Assembly: GCA_021818665.1 (NCBI GenBank)
Contig: JAKATQ010000018.1
Span: 1 to 17,993, forward strand
Direction: 5' to 3'
DNA length: 17,993 bases
Source of the DNA: Nanobdellota archaeon
GTDB taxonomy: Archaea > Nanobdellota > Nanobdellia > Parvarchaeales > Parvarchaeaceae
Positions 7,076 through 14,578 of the stretch are shown piece after piece; the first letter of the stretch is position 1; every line of letters begins with the position of its first letter. The notes beneath the pieces were generated by a model. That model did no database searches, was not told where the DNA came from, and worked only from the letters and a program-made list of their open reading frames with translations. Position numbers and translations under genes: made by a program.

Positions 7076-8482
7076 TTAACCCTTTTTCTTCTGACTGACA
7101 TCAGGTGAAGTCAGTCTAAAAGGGTCGAATATCTCGTCGAGTTTCTTATCCGGAAGCACTTTCATCTTCTTCGCAGCTTCTTTTATTGGTATGCCATCGG
7201 CTATCGCTTTTTTCACGACCTCCGCGGCTTTCTCATATCCTATGTATGGATTTAGAGCGAGACCTACACCGGGAGTCCTGCTGACCTCCTTTTCAATCTT
7301 GTCTTTGTTAGCTTTTATCCCAAGGACGCCTTTGTCAACAAACAGCCTGCAGGCGTTGTCGAGTATGGTTATGCTGTGAGTTATGCACCATATTATGAGA
7401 GGCATTGTTATGTTCAGTTCGAGCTGGCCGGCCTGGGCGCACAGCAGGACTGTATCATCCTCACCTATCACCTTAAAGCACACCATCAGCAACGCCTCTG
7501 CCATGCTCGGGTTCACCTTCCCAGGCATTATGGACGATCCTGGTTGCACGGCTGGCAGTGATATCTCCTCAAAGCCTGACACGGGCCCGGAGTTCATCAG
7601 CCTTATGTCGTTTGTTATCTTTACCATATCTGCTGCAAAAGACCTCAGCGCCGCAGATACTTCCAGAAAGTCCGCCATGGACTGCGTAGCTTCAGGAAGA
7701 AAATCCGCCGGTTTAAGATCGTAGCCGGTGAGCCTCTTCAGAGTATCGACCATATTCGTCCTGTATACGGGATTCGCATTTAACCCCGTACCGACGGCGG
7801 TAGCGCCTATGTTTATCTCGAAAAGCCTGTCCATCGCTGCCATTACTCTGGATTTGTCCTTGTGCACCATCCTGGCCCACGCCTCGAATTCCTGCCCTAG
7901 CCTTATCGGCGCCGCGTCCATAAGGTGGGTCCTTCCGCTCTTTATTATCTTGTCGAATTCCTTCGATTTCTTCATAAAAGCATTTTCTGCGTAGTCCATA
8001 GTCATTGCGAGCCCGTTAAGCATGCCTATCGTCGTCAGCCTCATCGCTGTGGGTATAACGTCGTTTGTAGACTGGCTCTTGTTGACGTCGTCATTCGGGT
8101 GCACTATGGAATAGTCGCCACGTTTTCCGCCGAGGATCTCTATGGACCTATTTGCTATGACTTCATTTGCGTTCATGTTGTTGGAAGTGCCTGCCCCCGC
8201 TTGGTATACATCTATTATGAAGTGCTCGCGGAGCTTTCCTTTCATGACTTCCTCAGCCGCGCGCATTATGGCCTTTGCTTTCTTCTCTTCGAGAAGCCCT
8301 GCCTTCATGTTGGCTTCGGCCGCGGCTCTCTTTATAAGTGCAAGGGACGCTATGAACTCTGGGTATGGCCGTATACCGGATATCGGGAAATTCATAGACG
8401 CTCTTTGAGTCTGTGCCCCCCAGTAAGCGTCCTTCGGCACCTCTACAGGTCCTAAATAATCGTGTTCTTTTCTGGTCTCCAT
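7076..8482 (-). CDS. fumC: class II fumarate hydratase
   Basis: A 468-residue fumarase/aspartase-superfamily enzyme, here assigned to fumarate-malate interconversion. Numbering from Met at 8482: the signature GSSIMPGKVNP lies at about 315-325, with the catalytic serine in GSS and the substrate lysine. VHPNDDVNKSQSTND (127-141), GRTHLMDAAP with the B-site histidine, and the C-terminal DPFRLTSP also match FumC. MPGKVNP, rather than the MPAKVNP of aspartases, and the TH (not TQ) in GRTH favour fumarase; QAGAGTS near residue 94 is aspartase-like, so aspartase is a minor alternative. The body resembles actinobacterial-type FumC (WGAQTQRASMNFPISG). An in-frame ATG at 8497 was rejected because it would lie inside the promoter: a TATA box 25-26 nt before 8482 matches the nadM arrangement exactly. 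Confidence 0.9.
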   Translation of the reverse strand: METRKEHDYLGPVEVPKDAYWGAQTQRASMNFPISGIRPYPEFIASLALIKRAAAEANMKAGLLEEKKAKAIMRAAEEVMKGKLREHFIIDVYQAGAGTSNNMNANEVIANRSIEILGGKRGDYSIVHPNDDVNKSQSTNDVIPTAMRLTTIGMLNGLAMTMDYAENAFMKKSKEFDKIIKSGRTHLMDAAPIRLGQEFEAWARMVHKDKSRVMAAMDRLFEINIGATAVGTGLNANPVYRTNMVDTLKRLTGYDLKPADFLPEATQSMADFLEVSAALRSFAADMVKITNDIRLMNSGPVSGFEEISLPAVQPGSSIMPGKVNPSMAEALLMVCFKVIGEDDTVLLCAQAGQLELNITMPLIIWCITHSITILDNACRLFVDKGVLGIKANKDKIEKEVSRTPGVGLALNPYIGYEKAAEVVKKAIADGIPIKEAAKKMKVLPDKKLDEIFDPFRLTSPDVSQKKKG

Positions 8483-8513
8483 ACCGGATATAAACATGGC
8501 TGATAAATAAACG
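8483..8513 (-). promoter_or_regulatory. leaderless promoter of fumC
   Basis: Leftward TTTATTTA (8511-8504) is centred 25.5 nt from the ATG at 8482, predicting transcription from the start codon itself. TTTATATCCGGT directly abuts the ATG. The whole block is nearly the same as the nadM promoter at 9047-9078. Confidence 0.55.
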
Positions 8514-8536
8514 TTGGCTTTTCGGCTTGATAAAAG

Positions 8537-9046
8537 TCACTCATCTTTCTGCGCGAGGTTTCTCAGACGCTCGTCACCTTTTATGCTGTGTATGACTTCC
8601 GCAACGCTGGCCGGCACTAGATTCTCCCATTTTTCGCTTGTGATCATTAGTTTCCTTATGTTTGTACCGGACTGCTCCAGACGGCGGAAAAGCGGCGTCG
8701 ATACGACCTCTCTCCCGTCGTTGCGGAAAAGCTCTTTTACTAAAGGATTGTTGGAGTACACTCTGTCGAAGCGCGGCACCATGGCCTTTACGTGCGATAC
8801 CCATATCTGGTTTGAGTCCACGTCTTCTATCGGTATGATATATACTTGCTTAAACTTGGTTTTGCCAAGGGCGGATGATATCATCTCTATCCTCTCGCCG
8901 GCGGTAAATGGATTGTCAAGAGTGTAGGACTGCTGTGCGCTGCCCACTACTATAATGAGCTCTTCGTTTGACTTGGCTATCTCGCCTATAAGCTTGATGT
9001 GACCGTTGTGGAACGGCTGGAACCTTCCTATAAGCAGGGCTCTCAT
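8537..9046 (-). CDS. nadM: archaeal nicotinamide-nucleotide adenylyltransferase
   Basis: A 169-residue archaeal-type NMN adenylyltransferase of the nucleotidyltransferase superfamily; joins NMN and ATP to give NAD and pyrophosphate. Size matches the family (about 165-180). The N-terminal GRFQPFHNGH (residues 7-16) contains the H-x-G-H nucleotide-binding motif, and SGTNIRKLM (126-134) is the second phosphate-binding motif (family form SGTxIR). The middle has the expected IIVVGSAQQSYT strand-loop and the NPFTAGERIEM segment (45-55). The ATG at 9046 sits 25-26 nt from a TATA box, so the mRNA is probably leaderless. fumC follows about 54 nt downstream with a copy of the same promoter, suggesting coordinated but separate expression. 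Confidence 0.95.
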   Translation of the reverse strand: MRALLIGRFQPFHNGHIKLIGEIAKSNEELIIVVGSAQQSYTLDNPFTAGERIEMISSALGKTKFKQVYIIPIEDVDSNQIWVSHVKAMVPRFDRVYSNNPLVKELFRNDGREVVSTPLFRRLEQSGTNIRKLMITSEKWENLVPASVAEVIHSIKGDERLRNLAQKDE

Positions 9047-9078
9047 ACCGGTATAAATTCTGGCGGATAGATAAAGCT
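9047..9078 (-). promoter_or_regulatory. leaderless promoter of nadM
   Basis: Leftward TTTATCTA (9075-9068) is centred 25.5 nt before the ATG at 9046. TTTATACCGGT immediately precedes the ATG. Aligns along its whole length with the fumC promoter with two compensating single-base indels. Confidence 0.55.
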
Positions 9079-9107
9079 TACGAACCGCACCCGATGGCCG
9101 GCCCTGT

Positions 9108-10379
9108 TCATCTCAGGACTGCTTCTTTAACGGGCCTGATGACTTTGTTCTTCGCTATAAGGTATTCTCCGATCGTCGTTATCAGGTTCGTAAGTATTAT
9201 CGAATAAGTCGCCAAAAGCACTATGGTATCAGCATTGGGAAGATTGTACTGGAGGGAAAGTATCGCAAGGGTCGCGACCGTCAGCCCCTGCGGGAACGAC
9301 AGGATTATCGCCTTTCTGTCACCGGCCATGTCCGATCTGGCAGTCGACACGCGCACAGAAAGTGCCCTCACCGCTAGGAGCGTCGCCACTATGAGCAATC
9401 CGAATTCCAAGCCGAAGAGGATGCTCGAAGCGGATACTGCGAACTCCATCCCAAGGAACACGAAAAAGAAAGTCTCCAAAAGAAAACTCATCTCTCCCTG
9501 GAACACAAAGAGCTGCCGTTCGAGCTTCCTTATGTCTACGTGCTTCTTTATAAAAGAGGTTATCAGGCGGTGATTGCCTATGATGATGCCGAATATAAGT
9601 ACTGACAGAAGTCCGCTCCCTCCCGCCGCCGTCGTGGCGGAGAAAGTCGCCAGAAGAAGGCCGAGCGTGAATACATAGGTATACCTGTGCTTCTTGAAGT
9701 AATTTAGCATGTACAGCCACGCCATCGACAATAAAATCCCCATAAATATCGCTATGGAAAAGTTGGATGCTATGGAGTTTACTGCGGACGATATGCTGAA
9801 GGAGCCGGTCTGGTAAAGTCCGATAAACGTGACAAAAAGTATTACGGTGACGACGGAATTCAGGGCCGCCTCTATGGTCAGAAACACCACGCTTTTCTCT
9901 TTGAGCCCTATCGATCTGGACAACGGGATCACGACGGCAGCAGTGGTTTCGCCGCCGACTATACTGCCGAATATAAGCGCTTCGTAAAGTGGCCAGCCTA
10001 AAAAGACAACCGCTATCGCTGTAATGGCGGTCACGCCAAGGCCTACATATAAGGCTACTTGAAGGATTATCCTGCTGCCTCCGGACAGCAGCGTCTTCAG
10101 CTTTATGTCCATTCCGCCGTAGAACAGGACCATTATAAGTGTAAGCTCGCCAAGCACGCCTGCCGCGGGCAGGATCTCCTGACTCGAAAATATGCCCAGC
10201 ACAGGTCCTATAATGATTCCTAGGAGTATCAGGAAAAAGAACGGCGGTATCTTCCGTCGTTTGAAAAGCTGGTCGGCGGCGAACCCGAACAGGATTATCA
10301 CAGCCACTATCGAGAATATCGTCATCGTGTCCGAGATGCTTATCATAAGACTGTTTCGCAGTGCACAGAAAGTGCCCAT
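9108..10379 (-). CDS. CPA-type Na+/H+ antiporter homologue with altered ion-binding residues
   Basis: An integral membrane protein of about 423 residues with roughly 12 hydrophobic segments, related to the CPA1/NhaP and COG0025 cation/proton antiporters. Numbering from the TTG at 10385: PPFFFLILLGIIIGPVLG is the usual second helix; IVGGETTAAVVIPL (143-155) is the first unwound-helix region; TIEAALNSVVTVILF (170-184) aligns with the NHE1 ESLLND region. There the ion-binding Asp is Ser177, and the conserved Arg of the later helix is Gln366 (FPQGL). Glu146 may compensate. Transport activity is therefore uncertain. Start is ambiguous: ATG 10379 fits a diffuse TATA at 10396-10408, but ATGs at 10346 or 10325 would begin nearer the first helix, where homologues start. 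It follows a related antiporter gene by 60 nt. Confidence 0.88.
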   Translation of the reverse strand: MGTFCALRNSLMISISDTMTIFSIVAVIILFGFAADQLFKRRKIPPFFFLILLGIIIGPVLGIFSSQEILPAAGVLGELTLIMVLFYGGMDIKLKTLLSGGSRIILQVALYVGLGVTAITAIAVVFLGWPLYEALIFGSIVGGETTAAVVIPLSRSIGLKEKSVVFLTIEAALNSVVTVILFVTFIGLYQTGSFSISSAVNSIASNFSIAIFMGILLSMAWLYMLNYFKKHRYTYVFTLGLLLATFSATTAAGGSGLLSVLIFGIIIGNHRLITSFIKKHVDIRKLERQLFVFQGEMSFLLETFFFVFLGMEFAVSASSILFGLEFGLLIVATLLAVRALSVRVSTARSDMAGDRKAIILSFPQGLTVATLAILSLQYNLPNADTIVLLATYSIILTNLITTIGEYLIAKNKVIRPVKEAVLR

Positions 10380-10395
10380 TGCCAAATCTGTCGCT

Positions 10396-10408
10396 TATAT
10401 TTAGTTAA
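10396..10408 (-). promoter_or_regulatory. possible TATA box for the first antiporter gene
   Basis: Leftward AACTAAATATAAG in the 60-nt gap after the longer antiporter gene. It would support either a leaderless ATG at 10379 or a short leader before ATG 10346, so it does not settle the start. Confidence 0.35.
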
Positions 10409-10439
10409 AATGACTAGGTAGATAAAACTATCTAAACGC

Positions 10440-12149
10440 TCATCCGGCGATGGTCGTAGATGAAGTGTTTATCACGCTGCCGCTCTTGGAGTACTGCAGC
10501 ACTATTTCGGCACTGTAAGCGGCCCCTGTCGACGTACAGTACAGGGCATTGTCGAAGCTCAGCAGTGCGCTCGTGCCGTTCTGCAGGATGCTCATATTGA
10601 AATCATTTGATGCGACAGGGAAAGCCGCGCCTATCTGGAAACCCGATCCGGATAGCGCCCAGGCTCTCTGTAACGTCACTGCCCCACCGAGGGCATTGGA
10701 TATCCTTACCGACAGGCCGCTCAAGGTACATCCGTTGGAACCGAGTGTGATGCTGGGCTGCGGCGGGGGTGGATTCGATGTTTGGTTCGACCCGCCGGTA
10801 GAGATAATATTCGACCCTATGATCGGCCTCTGGCTTATCGAAAGTACCAGCACGAGTATCACGGCTATGACCACTGCTGCGACTATGCCTACAAGGGGAC
10901 CGTTGCTCACATCGACTCGCCGCTTTCTCTCCTGCGAAACTGGCACGCTGGGTGCGGACTTATTCAGCCGAAACGACAGGATGGCGTTTATCAGTATGGT
11001 GAATATTATGACGCTGAAGATTATGTCTATGAACTGGCCCGTAACTATGCCGAATCCTACGGCTAAAAGGCAGACTATGGCGTTTCCTGTGCCTCTGGAA
11101 AGCATCGCAGACACGACGGCCTTGTCCTTCTGCGTGTAGGCCGACCTATCGAGAGTTATCCACGTACCGACATACCTGCTTACCATTAGAACGAGGGCTA
11201 TGGCTAGGCCTATTGCAATACCGAAGTAGTCTTTGATATTCACCAAGCCACCGAAATAGACGAAGAAAAATGACGTAGTTATGAACGTTATCAGGTCGTT
11301 GAAGGACTTTGACTCGGAGCTGAGCGTGAACGACCGGCTGTGCTTGTACTTAAGTCCCTGGTAGATATCTTCTCCATTGGCTATTATCGCCCCGAATATG
11401 AGCGCGGATATGGGCCCGCTGCCGCCGACATCCTGCACGAATATATAGAGCATGAACACCAGGGCGAGCGAAGCCGCATACGAATATTCGTACTCGTGCC
11501 GCTGGAGATAGCTCATTGCCGGGACCCACACCATGCCAAATATAGCGCCTATGACTATGCCTATCGAGAACTCTGATACGAGCGAGGTGGACAGGAAAGC
11601 CAGGTTGTAGTTGTTTAGAAGGACGGCGCTTATGAGGACTAATACTAAGACTATTCCAAGAGGCTCTGTTATTATAGATTCTAGGTGGACGAGCGCCCTG
11701 TTCTTGTCTGTGACCGGGTCCTTTCCAAACAGCGGGATGAGCACAGAGCTGACGCTGCCGACAGACAGGCCGGTAAGCGCGGATATCGCCGGCGGAAAGC
11801 CGAAAGCGAAGTAGGCCAGAAGGCTCACGACCACCGTCGCTAAGAAAAAATTAACTATGGCCAACAGAGCGCTGTGGGATACGTCATTAACGACGTTCTT
11901 TATCCTGAGTATAAGGCCTGCATTGAAAAGCACGATGACCAGCACGACGCTGGCTACGAAAGGCACGAAATCGTACAGCAGCGATTGCGGTATTATGCCG
12001 AGCACGGGCCCTAGGAATAGGCCGAACAGCATAAGCCATACTATGTGCGGTATGGAAGTTTTCCTCATGAGAGCCCTGCCCAGAAAGCCTATAAGGAGTA
12101 TGGCTGCCGCTCCCAGCATGAATATGGTAAGGTAGACGGTAGGTATCAT
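10440..12149 (-). CDS. CPA-type Na+/H+ antiporter with extra C-terminal TM and outer-surface domain
   Basis: A 569-residue membrane protein. Residues 1-395 are a CPA1/COG0025-like antiporter: LFGLFLGPVLGIIP (41-54), LSVGSVSSVLIPL (128-140), LESIITEPLGIVL (156-168) and AMLSRGTGNAIV (348-359, keeping the conserved Arg352). Glu162 occupies the ion-binding Asp position. Beyond the core are a basic cytoplasmic linker (396-417, with ERKRR), one additional membrane helix (418-438, LVGIVAAVVIAVILVLVL), a Ser/Asn/Pro linker (NPPPPQP) and a domain of about 105 residues with four N-x-S/T sequons (455, 518, 524, 561) and two cysteines (474, 538). The pattern predicts an outer-surface, possibly glycosylated domain. 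The ATG at 12149 is 26 nt from a TATA box. Closest neighbour is its paralogue downstream. Confidence 0.9.
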   Translation of the reverse strand: MIPTVYLTIFMLGAAAILLIGFLGRALMRKTSIPHIVWLMLFGLFLGPVLGIIPQSLLYDFVPFVASVVLVIVLFNAGLILRIKNVVNDVSHSALLAIVNFFLATVVVSLLAYFAFGFPPAISALTGLSVGSVSSVLIPLFGKDPVTDKNRALVHLESIITEPLGIVLVLVLISAVLLNNYNLAFLSTSLVSEFSIGIVIGAIFGMVWVPAMSYLQRHEYEYSYAASLALVFMLYIFVQDVGGSGPISALIFGAIIANGEDIYQGLKYKHSRSFTLSSESKSFNDLITFITTSFFFVYFGGLVNIKDYFGIAIGLAIALVLMVSRYVGTWITLDRSAYTQKDKAVVSAMLSRGTGNAIVCLLAVGFGIVTGQFIDIIFSVIIFTILINAILSFRLNKSAPSVPVSQERKRRVDVSNGPLVGIVAAVVIAVILVLVLSISQRPIIGSNIISTGGSNQTSNPPPPQPSITLGSNGCTLSGLSVRISNALGGAVTLQRAWALSGSGFQIGAAFPVASNDFNMSILQNGTSALLSFDNALYCTSTGAAYSAEIVLQYSKSGSVINTSSTTIAG

Positions 12150-12169
12150 GTAATTACCATGGCTTTACG

Positions 12170-12180
12170 GTTTTAAATAT
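12170..12180 (-). promoter_or_regulatory. leaderless promoter of the longer antiporter gene
   Basis: Leftward ATATTTAAAA; TATTTAAA is centred about 26.5 nt before the ATG at 12149. An out-of-frame ATG at 12160 precedes the proposed start but would lie upstream of the predicted transcription start. Confidence 0.55.
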
Positions 12181-12237
12181 CCGGCTTGCCAGCGCTATGC
12201 CGACTGGCTGCGCGCATGCTGATATAGAAAGCACCGC

Positions 12238-12324
12238 CTATTTCTTTCGCCTGTGAGGTTCCGGAAACGGCACCGGGGGCTCTGGCGGCGTAGGATAGTA
12301 TGACATCCTCTTAAACCCTTCCAT
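12238..12324 (-). CDS. putative 28-residue proline-rich peptide
   Basis: A small leftward frame in the gap between the antiporter and sdh promoters: 28 codons ending in TAG. It begins MEGFKRM, then has a proline-rich core (residues 8-24: SYYPTPPEPPVPFPEP with eight prolines), and ends HRRKK. Proline recurs every second or third residue, the frame is GC-rich amid AT-rich flanks, and TTATAAAA (12350-12343) lies about 23 nt before the ATG, the leaderless spacing seen for other genes here. An internal ATG at 12306 gives 22 residues. No homologue is recognised. It may be a real microprotein, an upstream element of the antiporter gene or chance; the promoter placement raises it above chance. Confidence 0.4.
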   Translation of the reverse strand: MEGFKRMSYYPTPPEPPVPFPEPHRRKK

Positions 12325-12342
12325 GCGTTATTTTAGCATTCC

Positions 12343-12350
12343 TTTTATAA
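12343..12350 (-). promoter_or_regulatory. TATA box for the proline-rich micro-ORF
   Basis: Leftward TTATAAAA, preceded by CTA and followed by GG. Its centre is about 22-23 nt before ATG 12324, slightly short of the usual 26. It is divergent from the sdhA box 20-30 nt away. Confidence 0.4.
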
Positions 12351-12368
12351 TAGGCTTTCGAAACGATA

Positions 12369-12404
12369 CTTTTTATATTATGAGATATAGGACAGTTTAT
12401 AAGT
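12369..12404 (+). promoter_or_regulatory. promoter region of the sdh-tld operon
   Basis: CTTTTTATATTATG (12369-12382) is the best TATA box and predicts transcription near 12401, a leader of about 16 nt without a Shine-Dalgarno. AGTTTATAAGTAG (12393-12405) is a second A/T box too close to the ATG at 12417 to serve it. This single region probably drives all five downstream genes, since their frames overlap or are nearly contiguous. Confidence 0.45.
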
Positions 12405-12416
12405 AGACCTTATCGT

Positions 12417-14162
12417 ATGGAAACTCTGGATTTCGACCTTATCGTCCTCGGAAGCGGCATAGCCGGCATGACCGCCGCCATACATGCGACTAACGCCGCC
12501 AACGGCGGCATAAAGATAGCCATCGTTACCAAACTGCATGCGATGAGGAGCCATTCTGTCTCCGCGGAAGGCGGCATATCCGGGGTGCTGTATCCTGGCG
12601 AGGCGGATGATTCCATAAATCTCCATGCTTATGACACCATAAAGGGCTCCGATTATCTCGCAGACCAGGACGCCGTAGAGATACTGGTGAAGAACGCGCC
12701 TAAAGAGATAGAATTTTTTGACCACATCGGAGTATCGTGGAACAGGGACGATGTAGGCCGCATACAGCAGAGGGCTTTCGGCGGAATGAGCATCCCTAGG
12801 ACTGCTTTTGCGCAGGACCGCACCGGTTTTTTCATGATGCGCGCACTATATGACGAGCTCACTCAAATGAAGAATGTGTTTGTGTTCCATGAAAATTTCG
12901 CGTACTCTCTGCTGATAGAAAGGGGGCGATTCAAGGGCATCTTCGTCCTCGACCTCGCCACGAGGGCCATCAGATTGTTCAGGGCTAAAGCCTGCATAAT
13001 AGCCAGCGGCGGTGCTTCCAGGGTGTACGATTTCACCACCACTGCGCATTCCAGCACCGGTGACGGCATAGCGCTCGCCTACAAAGCCGGTCTGCCGCTC
13101 AAAGACATGGAGTTCGTACAGTTCCACCCCACTGCGCTCATACCTAGCGGCATCCTTATAACCGAAGCCGCCCGGGGGGAAGGCGGGTATCTCCTAAACA
13201 AGGACGGGAAACGCTTCATGGAGGACTACGCAAAAAGCAAGATGGAGCTCGCGCCTAGGGACATAGTCTCTCGCGCCATAATAACAGAGATAGACCGAAA
13301 GCGCGGCTTCAAAGACGAGGAATCCGGCTTGGGCTACATCCAGCTTGATCTAAGGCACCTTGGCAGGAAACTTATAGATGAAAGACTGCCGATGATAAGG
13401 GACATGTCTATAAAGACTCTGGATGTGGACCCAGTGAAGGAGCCTCTGCCGGTCAGGCCTGCGGCCCACTTCACAATGGGCGGCATACACACCGACATAG
13501 AAGGCAGAGTCATGATAGACGAAAAGAAGAGCGCCGTACAGGGACTATGGGCTGCGGGCGAGTGCGGTTGCGTCAGCGTCCACGGTTCTAACCGCCTCGG
13601 CAGTAATTCCCTCAGCCAGTGCTCCGTGTGGGGCAGGATAACCGGGCTGGCAGCCGCTGCTTATGTCGACAGCCTCGGAGGCGCGCCGCTAGACAAGGTC
13701 TCTGCGGACACCTGCAAGCGCGAGGAGCTGAAGATAACCAATCTTCTGGACAGCGATGGCAGCGTAAATCCGTACGACGTAAAGGCGGCGATGCAAAAGA
13801 CCATGGGTGAACTCGTCTACGTCTACCGTACGCTCAACGGCCTGCGCGGCGCGAAGAAGATCATCGGGGAGCTGAAAAAGAAGTTCAAGGATATATACAT
13901 AAAAGACAAAGGCGCCGTATACAATACAAACCTTAGGGACGCTTTGGAGATAGACAACCTTCTAGAGCTTGCGGATGCCATAGTATCGTGCGCGATAAAC
14001 CGGAAAGAGAGCCGCGGGGCACATGCGCTCGTCGAATACCCCAAGCGCGACGACACAAATTGGCTCAAACACACAATAGTTTACAAGACACACGGCGGCG
14101 TTGGGATATCTTACCTGCCCGTGAAGATAACGAAATGGAAACCGGAGCCGAGGGTGTATTGA
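12417..14162 (+). CDS. sdhA: succinate dehydrogenase/fumarate reductase flavoprotein subunit
   Basis: A 581-residue flavoprotein, normal family length (570-600), oxidising succinate to fumarate at the cytoplasmic face of complex II. The FAD-binding start is DLIVLGSGIAGMTAA (7-21). His46 in RSHSVSAEGG is the residue that carries covalent FAD. Dicarboxylate-site elements are HPTA (237-240), the catalytic Arg281 in APRDIVSRA, His351 in AAHFTMGGIHTD and the arginine of VHGSNRLGSNSL (388-399). The C-terminal helical domain ends with ESRGAHALVEYPKRDD. All residues needed for activity appear present. The covalent-FAD histidine and TCA context favour SDH over fumarate reductase. First gene of the operon; sdhC starts 2 nt after its stop. 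Confidence 0.97.
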   Translation: METLDFDLIVLGSGIAGMTAAIHATNAANGGIKIAIVTKLHAMRSHSVSAEGGISGVLYPGEADDSINLHAYDTIKGSDYLADQDAVEILVKNAPKEIEFFDHIGVSWNRDDVGRIQQRAFGGMSIPRTAFAQDRTGFFMMRALYDELTQMKNVFVFHENFAYSLLIERGRFKGIFVLDLATRAIRLFRAKACIIASGGASRVYDFTTTAHSSTGDGIALAYKAGLPLKDMEFVQFHPTALIPSGILITEAARGEGGYLLNKDGKRFMEDYAKSKMELAPRDIVSRAIITEIDRKRGFKDEESGLGYIQLDLRHLGRKLIDERLPMIRDMSIKTLDVDPVKEPLPVRPAAHFTMGGIHTDIEGRVMIDEKKSAVQGLWAAGECGCVSVHGSNRLGSNSLSQCSVWGRITGLAAAAYVDSLGGAPLDKVSADTCKREELKITNLLDSDGSVNPYDVKAAMQKTMGELVYVYRTLNGLRGAKKIIGELKKKFKDIYIKDKGAVYNTNLRDALEIDNLLELADAIVSCAINRKESRGAHALVEYPKRDDTNWLKHTIVYKTHGGVGISYLPVKITKWKPEPRVY

Positions 14163-14164
14163 CG

Positions 14165-14578
14165 ATGGATAAGAAGACGATTTACGACTACAGAGGCGGA
14201 TGGGGCAGGCTTGACAGGCAGCTGGCTTTCAACGATTATGCTTTCGTCCATCTGCTTTTCTTTAGGATACTGGTGATCGTAGCTATCGCGACGTTCGCCG
14301 TTTTCGCAGCAGGCCTGTTCTTCCAGGTGCTCGTTGCATATACCAGATATCTAATAATCGCCGTCTGGGTGCTTTTTACCCCGCAGCTGTTTGAGGTAGT
14401 GAAGGGTCTAGCCATGATAGGAAGCGGCGGCGTCGAATACGGGCACCTTGACTCTTCATTTCTTTTCACGAAGCACGAAAGCGAAGCGGCGCGCATAGAA
14501 TATAAAGTCTTGCCTTATATTGTACTTTCGTTCTGGATTGGGGGCCTAGCGACGCTGATATTCATGTGGTTTTTATGA
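14165..14578 (+). CDS. sdhC: succinate dehydrogenase membrane anchor subunit, SdhC-like
   Basis: A 137-residue membrane protein placed between sdhA and the sdhB fusion. The cytoplasmic N-terminus (1-26, DYRGGWGRLDRQLAFND) is followed by hydrophobic segments at about 27-57, 60-83 and 115-136. His29 (AFVHLLFFRI) at the start of the first helix, and histidines 94 and 104 in the loop, are candidates for haem b ligation, but no recognised haem motif proves it. The identity rests mostly on position and hydrophobicity; sequence similarity to known SdhC is faint. The ATG at 14165 follows GAGGGTG (inside the sdhA end) by about 9 nt, a usable Shine-Dalgarno. Its stop overlaps the next ATG by four bases (ATGA), indicating translational coupling and probable tight stoichiometry with the iron-sulfur subunit. 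Confidence 0.82.
   Translation: MDKKTIYDYRGGWGRLDRQLAFNDYAFVHLLFFRILVIVAIATFAVFAAGLFFQVLVAYTRYLIIAVWVLFTPQLFEVVKGLAMIGSGGVEYGHLDSSFLFTKHESEAARIEYKVLPYIVLSFWIGGLATLIFMWFL

Noticed and set aside
7925..8455. 176-codon plus-strand frame opposite fumC
   Set aside because: Antisense to well-conserved fumarase with low-complexity, non-protein-like composition.
10549..11139. 196-codon plus-strand frame opposite the longer antiporter
   Set aside because: Antisense to the antiporter core and its C-terminal domain; the leftward frame has coherent membrane helices, motifs and promoter, this one does not.
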